A DNA stretch of 64,000 nucleotides, taken from NCBI RefSeq assembly GCF_014596915.1, contig NZ_JACVWU010000001.1:434001-498000 (forward strand), read 5' to 3'. Under the pieces are notes generated by a model. That model worked only from the letters and a program-made list of their open reading frames with translations, had not been told where the DNA came from and did not search any database. Shown in pieces: positions 37,096 through 45,825 of this stretch. Every line of letters starts with the position of its first letter. Positions within the stretch are counted from its first letter, which is position 1. Made by a program: the position numbers and the translations under genes. Source of the DNA: Streptomyces sp. TRM68416. Lineage in GTDB: Bacteria > Actinomycetota > Actinomycetes > Streptomycetales > Streptomycetaceae.

Positions 37096-38361
37096 GTGGT
37101 CGACGCGGATCAGACATTCGTCATCGTCGGAGGCGGACTGGCCGGCGCCAAGGCGGCCGAGACGCTCCGGGCGGAGGGCTTCACCGGGCGCGTGATACTG
37201 ATCTGCGACGAGCGCGACCACCCCTACGAGCGCCCGCCGCTCTCCAAGGGCTACCTGCTCGGCAAGGAGGAGCGCGACAGCGTCTTCGTGCACGAGCCCG
37301 CCTGGTACGCGCGCAACGACATCGAGCTGCACCTCGGCCAGACCGTCGACGCCGTCGACCGCGGGGCGAAGACGGTCCGCTTCGGGGAGGACGGCACGGT
37401 CGTCCACTACGACAAGCTCCTGCTCGCGACCGGTGCCGAGCCCCGCCGCCTGGACATCCCGGGCACCGACCTCGCGGGCGTCCACCATCTGCGCAGGCTC
37501 GCCCACGCCGAGCGCCTGCGGCACGTCCTGACCGCGCTCGGCCGGGACAACGGCCACATCGTGATCGCGGGGGCGGGCTGGATCGGCCTGGAGGTCGCGG
37601 CGGCCGCCCGGGAGTACGGCGCCGAGGTCACCGTCGTGGAGCCGGAGCCGACCCCGCTGCACGGCGTCCTCGGCCCCGAGCTGGGCGGCCTCTTCGCCGA
37701 GCTGCACCGCGAGCACGGCGTCCGCTTCCACTTCGGGGCACGGCTGACGGAGATCGTCGGCCAGGACGGCATGGTGCTGGCGGCCCGTACGGACGACGGC
37801 GAGGAGCATCCGGCGCACGACGTGCTGGCCGCGATCGGCGCCGCCCCACGGATCGCGCTCGCAGAGACGGCGGGCCTGGAGATCGCCGACCGCGCGCACG
37901 GCGGCGGTGTGGTGGTCGACGAGCGGCTGCGCACCTCCGACCCCGACATCTACGCGGCGGGCGACGTGGCCTCCTTCCCGCACACGCTGTTCGACACCCG
38001 GGTGCGGGTCGAGCACTGGGCGAACGCCCTGAACGGCGGCCCGGCGGCCGCGCGGGCCATGCTGGGCCGTGACGTCGTCTACGACCGCGTCCCGTACTTC
38101 TTCTCCGACCAGTACGACCTCGGCATGGAGTACTCCGGCTGGGCGCCCCCCGGCTCCTACGACCAGGTGGTGATCCGGGGCGACGCGGGCAAGCGCGAGT
38201 TCATCGCGTTCTGGGTGAAGGAGGACCGGGTGCTGGCCGGGATGAACGTCAATGTGTGGGACGTCACAGAGCCCATCCAGCAGCTGATTCGCACCAAGGC
38301 CCAGGTGAACACGGAGTCGCTGGCAGACCCGCACGTTCCGCTGGAAAACCTCATCCCTTAG
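37096..38361 (+). CDS. NAD(P)/FAD-dependent oxidoreductase (ferredoxin reductase-like)
   Basis: A 421-residue flavoprotein. It has an N-terminal FAD fold (FVIVGGGLAGAKAAETL), the redox-enzyme motif YERPPLSKGYLLGKEE, a central NAD(P) fold (IVIAGAGWIGLEVAAAA), IYAAGDVASFP for FAD and a C-terminal Reductase_C domain (VPYFFSDQYDLGMEYSGWAP). These match ferredoxin/rubredoxin reductases that pass electrons from NAD(P)H to small iron-sulfur proteins. No ferredoxin or P450 gene adjoins, so the partner is unknown. GTG 37096 follows GAGGAGG at 37082-37088. It lies between dgt and dnaG. Confidence 0.9.
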   Translation: MVDADQTFVIVGGGLAGAKAAETLRAEGFTGRVILICDERDHPYERPPLSKGYLLGKEERDSVFVHEPAWYARNDIELHLGQTVDAVDRGAKTVRFGEDGTVVHYDKLLLATGAEPRRLDIPGTDLAGVHHLRRLAHAERLRHVLTALGRDNGHIVIAGAGWIGLEVAAAAREYGAEVTVVEPEPTPLHGVLGPELGGLFAELHREHGVRFHFGARLTEIVGQDGMVLAARTDDGEEHPAHDVLAAIGAAPRIALAETAGLEIADRAHGGGVVVDERLRTSDPDIYAAGDVASFPHTLFDTRVRVEHWANALNGGPAAARAMLGRDVVYDRVPYFFSDQYDLGMEYSGWAPPGSYDQVVIRGDAGKREFIAFWVKEDRVLAGMNVNVWDVTEPIQQLIRTKAQVNTESLADPHVPLENLIP

Positions 38362-38378
38362 CTGTCAGTCCACCACCG

Positions 38379-38384
38379 TAGAAT
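38379..38384 (+). promoter_or_regulatory. -10 element of a probable leaderless dnaG transcript
   Basis: TAGAAT lies exactly six bases before the GTG start of dnaG (38391), and no ribosome-binding site is present in the 29-base gap. This matches a leaderless start. The -35 region is not convincing. Confidence 0.5.
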
Positions 38385-38390
38385 TCACGC

Positions 38391-40292
38391 GTGGCAGGAC
38401 GGATCAACGACGAGGACGTGAAGGCGGTACGGGACGCGGTCCCGATCGACGCCGTGGTGTCCGAGTACCTCCAGCTGCGCAACGCGGGCGGTGGCAACCT
38501 CAAGGGGCTCTGTCCGTTCCACGACGAGAAGTCGCCCTCCTTCCAGGTCAGCCCGAGCAAGGGGCTCTTCCACTGCTTCGGCTGCCAGGAGGGCGGCGAC
38601 ACCATCACCTTTGTGATGAAGGTCGACCACCTCTCCTTCTCCGAGGCGGTCGAGCGCCTGGCCGCCCAGGCGGGCATCACCCTGCGCTACGAGGAGGGCG
38701 GGTACAACCCGTCCCACCAGCGCGGCGAACGCATCCGCCTGGTCGAGGCCCACAAGATCGCCGCCGAGTGGTACGCCGAGCAGCTCGCCACCGGCCCCGA
38801 GGCCGAGACCGGCCGGGTCTTCCTCGCCGAGCGCGGCTTCGACCAGGCCGCCGCCGTCCACTTCGGCGTCGGCTACAGCCCGCAAGGGTGGGACCACCTC
38901 ACCCGCTACCTGCGCGGCAAGGGCTTCACCGACAAGGAACTGATCCTCTCCGGCCTCTCCCAGGAGGGCCGCCGCGGCCCCATCGACCGCTTCCGCGGCC
39001 GGCTGATGTGGCCGATCCGCGACATCGGCGGCGAGGTCGTCGGCTTCGGCGCCCGCAAGCTGTACGAGGCGGACAACGGCCCCAAGTACCTCAACACCCC
39101 CGACACGGCGATCTACAAGAAGTCCCAGGTCCTCTACGGCATCGACCTGGCGAAGAAGGACATCGCCAAGGCGTCCCGGGCGGTCGTCGTCGAGGGCTAC
39201 ACCGACGTCATGGCCTGCCACCTCGCCGGGGTCACCACCGCCATCGCGACCTGCGGCACCGCCTTCGGCGGCGACCACATCAAGATCCTGCGCCGGCTGC
39301 TCATGGACAACGGCTCGGCCCGGGTGATCTTCACCTTCGACGGCGACGCGGCCGGCCAGAAGGCGGCCCTGCGCGCCTTCGAGGACGACCAGAAGTTCGC
39401 CGCCGAGACCTACATCGCCATCGCCCCCGACGGCATGGACCCCTGCGACCTGCGCCTGGCCAAGGGCGACGACGCGGTCGCCGACCTGGTCGAACCCCGT
39501 ACCCCGCTCTTCGAGTTCGCGCTGCGCCAGATCGTCGTCCGCTACGACCTGGACACGCCCGCGGGCCGCGCCGCCGCCTTGGACGAGGCGGCCCCGATCG
39601 TCGCCCGGATCAAGAACAGCGGCGCCCAGCACGAGGTGGCCGTCCAGCTCGCCGGCATGCTCGGCATCCTCGACACCCAGTTCGTGGTCAAGCGGGTGGC
39701 CCAGCTGGCGCGTTGGGCGCGCGAGCGCGGCGGCAAGGGCCCCGCCCCGGCGCGCGGCCCGCAGCAGCCGTACGACGCCGCCCCGCGGCCCTCCGCGGCC
39801 GGTCCGGCCCTCAACCTGCGCAACCCGGTGTACGCCACCGAGCGGGAGCTGCTCAAGCTCGCCCTGCAGCGCCCGGAGCTGGTCTCCCCGGCCTTCGACG
39901 CGTACGGCGTCGACGAGTTCACGGCCGCCCCCTACGCCGCCGTACGCCAGGCGATCATGGAGGCGGGCGGCGCCGAGTACGGCGTACAGGATCCGCAGGA
40001 CTATCTGGTGCGGGTGCGGGACGCGGCGCCCGACGACGCGGTCCGCGCGATGGTCACCGAGCTGGCCGTGGAGGCGATCATGCGCCGCACGGTCGACGAG
40101 AACTACGCGGGCGACCAACTCGTCACCGTGCGCCGCAGAGCCGTGGAGCGGCGCGTCCGCGACATCCAGTCCACTCTGACCCGCCTCGGTTCGCACGGGG
40201 ACGCGGCCCAACTGGCCGGTGTGCAGAACGAACTGTGGGTACTCCAGCAGTACGACCAGGCGCTGCGGGAGCACGGAGCCGCAGCTCTGTAG
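38391..40292 (+). CDS. dnaG: DNA primase DnaG
   Basis: A 633-residue primase that makes RNA primers for replication. The N-terminal CHC2 zinc finger has Cys41, His44, Cys62 and Cys65 (CPFHDEKSP and LFHCFGCQEGG). The catalytic TOPRIM core shows VVVEGYTDVMACHLAGV and IFTFDGDAAGQKAA with its acidic residues, and the C-terminal part is a DnaB-binding-like helical region (LRNPVYATERELLKLAL onwards). Length and order are standard. The GTG at 38391 begins MAGRINDEDVKAVRDAV, the usual DnaG start. It is followed by hrdA, an old association of primase and sigma factor genes. Confidence 0.95.
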   Translation: MAGRINDEDVKAVRDAVPIDAVVSEYLQLRNAGGGNLKGLCPFHDEKSPSFQVSPSKGLFHCFGCQEGGDTITFVMKVDHLSFSEAVERLAAQAGITLRYEEGGYNPSHQRGERIRLVEAHKIAAEWYAEQLATGPEAETGRVFLAERGFDQAAAVHFGVGYSPQGWDHLTRYLRGKGFTDKELILSGLSQEGRRGPIDRFRGRLMWPIRDIGGEVVGFGARKLYEADNGPKYLNTPDTAIYKKSQVLYGIDLAKKDIAKASRAVVVEGYTDVMACHLAGVTTAIATCGTAFGGDHIKILRRLLMDNGSARVIFTFDGDAAGQKAALRAFEDDQKFAAETYIAIAPDGMDPCDLRLAKGDDAVADLVEPRTPLFEFALRQIVVRYDLDTPAGRAAALDEAAPIVARIKNSGAQHEVAVQLAGMLGILDTQFVVKRVAQLARWARERGGKGPAPARGPQQPYDAAPRPSAAGPALNLRNPVYATERELLKLALQRPELVSPAFDAYGVDEFTAAPYAAVRQAIMEAGGAEYGVQDPQDYLVRVRDAAPDDAVRAMVTELAVEAIMRRTVDENYAGDQLVTVRRRAVERRVRDIQSTLTRLGSHGDAAQLAGVQNELWVLQQYDQALREHGAAAL

Positions 40293-40557
40293 GGGCGTTC
40301 GGGCCGCCGGATAACCACCCGGTCACGGGTCGGACGCAAAAAGTCACCGCACGCCCCTCGTGGCGGTGATGTGTCGTACTCCACACTGGGTTCCGGTGCC
40401 TGAGTCCTCGGAGCGCGGCCGATCCGTCCCCCACGGGTCCATCACCCCCGCGGTTCCGCTCATCGCGTACGGGACGGACAGCGGCGAGGCCGCCGACTCC
40501 GCCCTCGAAGCAGCGCTGCCGCACACCTCAGCAGCGATCATCCTGGAGGTCGCCCCC

Positions 40558-41688
40558 GTGCAGACCCAGACCCTCACCCAGACCGACAGCACTACCGCCG
40601 GCGGGACGGAGAACCCGGAGCCGGACGCCGAGACCGACGTCCTGGTCGCGGTTCCGCCGCAGAGCCGTGCCGTGCACCACCCCGAGGCGGAGCCGGAGAG
40701 TCCGCCCGCCGAGGCGCTGGAGGCCGTCGAGCCCTCCGAACCCCCGGAGCCGCCCCGCGGGCGCGCCGACACCGGCGGCCCGTCCTCCGACCTGTTCCGC
40801 CAGTACCTGCGGGAGATCGGCCGCATCCCGCTGCTCACGGCCGCCGAGGAGGTCGAGCTCGCGCGTCGCGTCGAGGCCGGCCTGTTCGCCGAGGAGAAGC
40901 TGCGCAACACCCCTGACACGGAAAGCCAGTTGGCGCTCGACCTGGACCGTCTGGTGGTCATGGGCCGGATGGCCAAGCGCCGTCTGATCGAGGCGAACCT
41001 CCGGCTCGTCGTCTCGGTCGCCAAGCGCTACGTGGGCCGCGGCCTGACCATGCTGGACCTGGTCCAGGAGGGCAACCTCGGGCTGATCCGGGCGGTGGAG
41101 AAGTTCGACTACGCCCGGGGCTACAAGTTCTCCACGTACGCCACGTGGTGGATCCGCCAGGCCATGTCCCGGGCCCTCGCCGACCAGGCCCGCACGATCC
41201 GCGTCCCGGTCCATGTCGTGGAGCTGATCAACCGGGTCGTCCGGGTCCAGCGCCGCATGCTCCAGGAACGCGGGTACGAGCCCACCCCGGAGGAAGTGGC
41301 CGCCCACCTCGACCTCCCGCCGGAACGCGTCAGCGAGGTCCTCCGCCTCGCCCAGGAGCCGGTCTCCCTGCACGCCCCGGTGGGCGAGGAGGACGATGTG
41401 GCCCTCGGCGACCTCATCGAGGACGGCGACGCGGCCAGCCCCGTAGAGTCGGCGGCCTTCCTCCTGCTCAGGGAGCACCTGGAAGCGGTCCTCTCCACCC
41501 TCGGCGAACGCGAACGCAAGGTCGTCCAGCTCCGCTACGGCCTGGCCGACGGCCGCCCCCGCACGCTGGAGGAGATAGGCCGCATCTTCGGCGTCACGAG
41601 GGAACGCATCCGCCAGATCGAGTCCAAGACCCTCAACAAACTCCGGGACCACGCCTTCGCAGACCAACTGAGGGGCTACCTGGACTGA
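40558..41688 (+). CDS. hrdA: RNA polymerase sigma factor of the sigma-70 family, HrdA type
   Basis: A 376-residue group 1/2 sigma factor. After an acidic N-terminal region it has region 1.2 ([20 protein letters not shown]), region 2 with [19 protein letters not shown] and [19 protein letters not shown], region 3, and region 4 with [19 protein letters not shown]. The GTG at 40558 is preceded at ideal distance by GGAGGT (40545-40550). The frame stays open and codon-like upstream to GTGs at 40396 and 40360, so a longer form with up to 66 more residues is possible. Position after dgt and dnaG matches hrdA of S. coelicolor as I recall it. Confidence 0.85.
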   Translation: MQTQTLTQTDSTTAGGTENPEPDAETDVLVAVPPQSRAVHHPEAEPESPPAEALEAVEPSEPPEPPRGRADTGGPSSDLFRQYLREIGRIPLLTAAEEVELARRVEAGLFAEEKLRNTPDTESQLALDLDRLVVMGRMAKRRLIEANLRLVVSVAKRYVGRGLTMLDLVQEGNLGLIRAVEKFDYARGYKFSTYATWWIRQAMSRALADQARTIRVPVHVVELINRVVRVQRRMLQERGYEPTPEEVAAHLDLPPERVSEVLRLAQEPVSLHAPVGEEDDVALGDLIEDGDAASPVESAAFLLLREHLEAVLSTLGERERKVVQLRYGLADGRPRTLEEIGRIFGVTRERIRQIESKTLNKLRDHAFADQLRGYLD

Positions 41689-41701
41689 CTGACACCGACT
41701 G

Positions 41702-41880
41702 CGGACCACTGAGCCTGCGGGCACGCACACCGCTCAGCCTGCGGGCACGCACACCGCACAGCCTGCGGGCACGCACGCCGCTCAGCCTGCGGGCAGTCGT
41801 GCCGCTGGGGCGGCACGGGTGGGCGCAGGCGGCACCCCGCAAGCGCGGGCGAGCGCACCCACCCCGACGCCGGCCCCAGC
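41702..41880. repeat. 24-bp tandem repeats plus intergenic repeat copy B
   Basis: After hrdA, about four 24-bp units of the form (C/G)AGCCTGCGGGCACGCAC(A/G)CCGC run from about 41709 to 41805. They continue into TGGGGCGGCACGGGTGGGCG and the rest of the element seen at 13970-14070. The gap lies between convergent genes (hrdA and the ABC exporter). No gene is visible in it. Confidence 0.8.
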
Positions 41881-41921
41881 ACAGGGCCGCGCGCCCCACC
41901 CCCCGTACCGGCCCCAGCCGT

Positions 41922-43850
41922 TCAGTCCACCTCGGCCACCGCCTCCGCGAACTGCGCCTGATACAGCCGTGCGTAGGCACCCCCCGCGGCCAACAGCTCC
42001 GCATGCGCCCCCTGTTCCACGATCGCCCCGTTCTCCATCACGAGGATCGTGTCCGCGTCCCGGATCGTGGACAGCCGGTGCGCGATCACGAACGACGTCC
42101 GCCCGTGCGCCAGCTTCGCCATCGCCTTCTGGATCAGCACCTCCGTCCGGGTGTCGACGGAGGACGTCGCCTCGTCCAGCACCAGGATCACCGGATCCGA
42201 CAGAAACGCCCGCGCGATGGTGATCAGCTGCTTCTCCCCCGCACTGACCCCGGCCCCGTCGTCGTCGATCACCGTGTCGTACCCGTCGGGCAACGTCCGC
42301 ACGAACCGGTCCGCGTGCGCCGCCCGCGCCGCCTCCTCGATCTCCCCCCGCGTGACCTCCCGCGCGGCCCCGTACGCGATGTTCTCCGCGATCGTGCCGC
42401 CGAACAGCCAGGTGTCCTGGAGCACCATCCCGATCCCGGCCCGCAGCTCGTCCCGGGACATCTTCGCGATGTCCACGCCGTCCAGGGTGATCCGCCCGCC
42501 GGAGACCTCGTAGAACCGCATCAGCAGGTTCACCAGCGTGGTCTTCCCCGCACCCGTAGGCCCGACGATCGCGACCGTCTGCCCGGGTTCCACCGTCAGC
42601 GACAGATCCTCGATGAGCGGCTTCTCGGGCTCGTACCGGAAGGACACACCCTCCAGCGCCACCCGCCCCCGCAGCTCCTCCGGCCGCACCCCCGGCACGG
42701 GATCCGCCGACTGCTCCTCCGCGTCGAGCAGTTCGAAGATCCGCTCAGCCGAGGCCACACCCGACTGCACGAGGTTCGCCATCGAGGCGACCTGGGTCAG
42801 CGGCATCGAGAACTGCCGTGAGTACTGGATGAAGGCCTGCACGTCACCGATGGACAGCGAGCCGGACGCGACCCGCAGCCCGCCCACCACCGCGACCAGC
42901 ACGTAGTTGAGGTTGGACACGAACATCATCAGCGGCTGCATGATCCCGCTGTTGAACTGCGCCTTGAACCCGGCCTCGTACAGCGCCTCGTTCTGCTCGG
43001 CGAACTGCCGCGCCGACTCGTCCTGCCGCCCGAACACCTTCACCAGCGTGTGCCCGGTGTACATCTCCTCGACGTGCGCGTTGAGCGTGCCGGTGGACCG
43101 CCACTGCGCCACGAAGTGCGGCTGCGACCGCTTGCCGACGCGCGTGGCGACGTAGAACGACAGGGGTACGGTCACCAGCGCGACCAGTGCCAGCAGCCAC
43201 GACACCCAGAACATCATCGCGAGCACGCCGATGATGGTGAGCACGGAGTTGATGAGCTGTCCCATCGACTGCTGGAGGGTCTGCCCGATGTTGTCGATGT
43301 CGTTGGTGGCCCGGGAGAGCACCTCACCGCGCTGCCGCTTGTCGAAGTACGACAGCGGCAGCCGCGACAGTTTCGTCTGGACGTCCTCCCGCATCCGGTA
43401 CATGGTCCGGTTGACGGCCTGGTTCACCAGCCGTGTCGCCACCGCCATCAGCAGTCCGGCGACGGCGAACACGGCGAGCGCGAGCAGCAGCACGTTCCCG
43501 ACGGCCGTGAAGTCGATGCCCTCGCCGGGGGTGAAGTCGGTGCTGCGGAGCATGTCGGCGATGTCGCCGTCGCCCCGCTCCCGCATGGCCGCGAGGACCT
43601 CTTCCTTGGTCGCCCCGGGCTCCATCTCCCGTCCGACGATGCCCGCGAACACCAGGTCGGTGGCCGCGCCGAGGATCTTCGGCCCGACGACCGAGAGTCC
43701 CACGCTCAGCACCACGCACAGCAGCAGCACGTACAGGGTGACCCGCTCCGGCCGGAACCGGGCGATCAGCCGTTTGCCGGACACCTTGAAGTCCAGCGAC
43801 CGGTGGTCCGGTCCGGTGCCGGCCATCATCCGCCCCATGGGCCCGGCCAT
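41922..43850 (-). CDS. ABC exporter half-transporter with consensus-type ATP site
   Basis: A 642-residue fused membrane and ATPase subunit. Six membrane helices lie in residues about 35-360, and the ATPase domain in about 390-640. It has Walker A GPTGAGKTT, Walker B VILVLDEATSS with the catalytic Glu, and H-loop VIAHRLST. Its signature is VSAGEKQ instead of LSGGQ, as in LmrA/TmrAB-type exporters. An insert of about 50 charged residues follows helix 1. It starts within the stop of the preceding ABC gene (43850), so both are made together and should form a heterodimer. The substrate, drug or lipid, is unknown. Confidence 0.92.
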   Translation of the reverse strand: MAGPMGRMMAGTGPDHRSLDFKVSGKRLIARFRPERVTLYVLLLCVVLSVGLSVVGPKILGAATDLVFAGIVGREMEPGATKEEVLAAMRERGDGDIADMLRSTDFTPGEGIDFTAVGNVLLLALAVFAVAGLLMAVATRLVNQAVNRTMYRMREDVQTKLSRLPLSYFDKRQRGEVLSRATNDIDNIGQTLQQSMGQLINSVLTIIGVLAMMFWVSWLLALVALVTVPLSFYVATRVGKRSQPHFVAQWRSTGTLNAHVEEMYTGHTLVKVFGRQDESARQFAEQNEALYEAGFKAQFNSGIMQPLMMFVSNLNYVLVAVVGGLRVASGSLSIGDVQAFIQYSRQFSMPLTQVASMANLVQSGVASAERIFELLDAEEQSADPVPGVRPEELRGRVALEGVSFRYEPEKPLIEDLSLTVEPGQTVAIVGPTGAGKTTLVNLLMRFYEVSGGRITLDGVDIAKMSRDELRAGIGMVLQDTWLFGGTIAENIAYGAAREVTRGEIEEAARAAHADRFVRTLPDGYDTVIDDDGAGVSAGEKQLITIARAFLSDPVILVLDEATSSVDTRTEVLIQKAMAKLAHGRTSFVIAHRLSTIRDADTILVMENGAIVEQGAHAELLAAGGAYARLYQAQFAEAVAEVD

Positions 43851-45583
43851 CAGGCGGCCTCCGCTTCCGTCAGCTGGGAGAGCACGATCTCCCGGTAGGT
43901 CTCGTTGTCCGCCATCAGTTCCCGGTGCCGTCCGGTGCCGACGACCCGTCCCTCGTCGAGCACCACGATCCGGTCGGCGTCCCGGATGGTCGCCACCCGC
44001 TGGGCGACGATCACGACGGTCGCCTCGGCCGTCTCGCGGGACAGCGCGGCGCGCAGGGCGGCGTCGGTGGCGTAGTCGAGGGCGGAGAAGGAGTCGTCGA
44101 AGAGGTAGATCTCGGGGCGCTGCACGAGCGTACGGGCGATGGCGAGCCGCTGCCGCTGGCCGCCGGAGACGTTGGTGCCGCCCTGGGCGATCGGCGCGTC
44201 GAGCCGGCCCTCCAGACCCTCGACGAACTCCTTGGCCTGCGCCACCTCCAGCGCGTGCCACAGGTCCTCGTCCGTGGCGTCGGGGTTGCCGTAGCGGAGG
44301 TTGGTCGCGACCGTCCCGGCGAACAGGTACGGCTTCTGCGGTACGAGCCCCACGGTCTTGGCCAGCGTCCGCGGGTCGATGCGCGCCACGTCCTCGCCGT
44401 CGACGAGCACCTCGCCCTCGGTGGCGTCGATCAGCCGCGGGACCAGGCCCAGCAGGGTGGACTTGCCGCTGCCGGTGGAGCCGATGACGGCCGTGGTCTC
44501 GCCCGGCCGCGCCACGAGGTCGATGTCCTTGAGCACCGGCTCCTCGGCACCGGGGTAGCGGAAGCCCGCGCCCCGGATCTCCAGGTGGCCGTGCCGGCGC
44601 AGCTCGCGCACGGGAGCGGTCGGCGGCACCACGCTCGACGACGTGTCCAGGACCTCCTGGATGCGCTCGGCGCACACCTCCGCGCGCGGCACCATCATGA
44701 ACATGAAGGTGGCCATCATCACGGACATCACGATCTGCATCAGATAGGCGAGGAACGCGGTCAGGTCACCGATCTGCATCCCGCCGCTGTCGATCCGGTG
44801 GGCGCCGAACCACACCACCGCGATCGACGACAGGTTCACCACCGTCATCACGATCGGGAACATCAGCGCGAGCAGGTTGCCGGTGGCCAGCGACATCTCG
44901 GTGAGGTCGGTGTTGGACTTCCGGAAGCGCTCTTCCTCGTAGCCGTCGCGGACGAAGGCGCGGATCACCCGGTTGCCGGTGATCTGCTCGCGCAGCACCC
45001 GGTTCACGGTGTCCAGGCGTACCTGCATGGCCCGGAACAGCGGCCGCAGCCGCCGCACGATCAGGGTCACGCAGATGCCCAGCACGGGCACCACGGCGAC
45101 CAGCACCGCCGACAGCGGTACGTCCAGGCCGAGCGCCAGCACGATGCCGCCCACGCACATGATCGGCGCCGACACCATCAGCGTGAACGTCATCAGCGCC
45201 AGCATCTGGACCTGCTGGACGTCGTTGGTGGTCCGGGTGATCAGCGAGGGCGCGCCGAAGTGGCCGACCTCGCGGGCCGAGAACGACTGCACCCGGTCGA
45301 AGACGGCGGCCCGCAGGTCCCTGCCCAGCGCCGCGGCGGTCCGGGCGCCGTAGTACACGGCACCGATGTTGCACACGACCTGCGCCAACGAGATGGCGAT
45401 CATCAGCGCGCCGAAGGACAGGATGTAGCCGCTGTCACCCTTGACGACACCGTTGTCGATGATGTCGGCGTTCAGGGTCGGCAGGTAGAGGGTCGCGCAG
45501 GTCTGGAGGAACTGCAGCAGCACCAGCAGCGCGATGGGTTTTCGATAGGGCCTGAGATAGGTACGCAGGAGTCGTATGAGCAC
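43850..45583 (-). CDS. ABC exporter half-transporter with degenerate ATP site
   Basis: A 577-residue half-transporter. Six membrane helices begin with RLLRTYLRPYRKPIALLV. The ATPase domain has Walker A GSTGSGKST and a normal signature VSGGQRQRL. Walker B reads EIYLFDDSFSALD, with Asp where the catalytic Glu is expected, the mark of the non-catalytic site in heterodimeric exporters such as TM287/288. Its partner is the next gene, with which it overlaps at 43850. The start used is the GTG at 45583. A 216-base gap with tandem repeats separates it from the upstream kinase gene. Confidence 0.92.
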   Translation of the reverse strand: MLIRLLRTYLRPYRKPIALLVLLQFLQTCATLYLPTLNADIIDNGVVKGDSGYILSFGALMIAISLAQVVCNIGAVYYGARTAAALGRDLRAAVFDRVQSFSAREVGHFGAPSLITRTTNDVQQVQMLALMTFTLMVSAPIMCVGGIVLALGLDVPLSAVLVAVVPVLGICVTLIVRRLRPLFRAMQVRLDTVNRVLREQITGNRVIRAFVRDGYEEERFRKSNTDLTEMSLATGNLLALMFPIVMTVVNLSSIAVVWFGAHRIDSGGMQIGDLTAFLAYLMQIVMSVMMATFMFMMVPRAEVCAERIQEVLDTSSSVVPPTAPVRELRRHGHLEIRGAGFRYPGAEEPVLKDIDLVARPGETTAVIGSTGSGKSTLLGLVPRLIDATEGEVLVDGEDVARIDPRTLAKTVGLVPQKPYLFAGTVATNLRYGNPDATDEDLWHALEVAQAKEFVEGLEGRLDAPIAQGGTNVSGGQRQRLAIARTLVQRPEIYLFDDSFSALDYATDAALRAALSRETAEATVVIVAQRVATIRDADRIVVLDEGRVVGTGRHRELMADNETYREIVLSQLTEAEAA

Positions 45584-45734
45584 GCTGGTCTCTCGGGGTC
45601 GGCGGTGGGGGCGGTTGGTTGCCCCTGGCCCCTATCGTCGGACACCCCACCCGCGTTCCCTCAACCGATTAAGCCGACAGCAGTGCGCTTTACGGCCTTA
45701 CGGGTACGGCTCCTACCGCGCTCTTACCTTCACC

Positions 45735-45825
45735 ACGGCCGGAACGAGCCCTCCCCACGACCGAAACGAGCCCTCCCCCACGACCGGAACGCCCCGTCGC
45801 TACGGCCGGAACGCCCCCGGATGCG
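45735..45825. repeat. 22-bp tandem repeat spanning the stop of the FGGY kinase gene
   Basis: Four units begin ACG(G/A)CCG(G/A)AACG at 45735, 45757, 45780 and 45802. The TAG stop of the kinase (45802-45800) lies at the junction of the third and fourth unit, so the coding 3' end is repeated into the gap, as seen at the ATP-grasp gene. The rest of the gap (45584-45734) holds nothing I can name. Confidence 0.88.
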
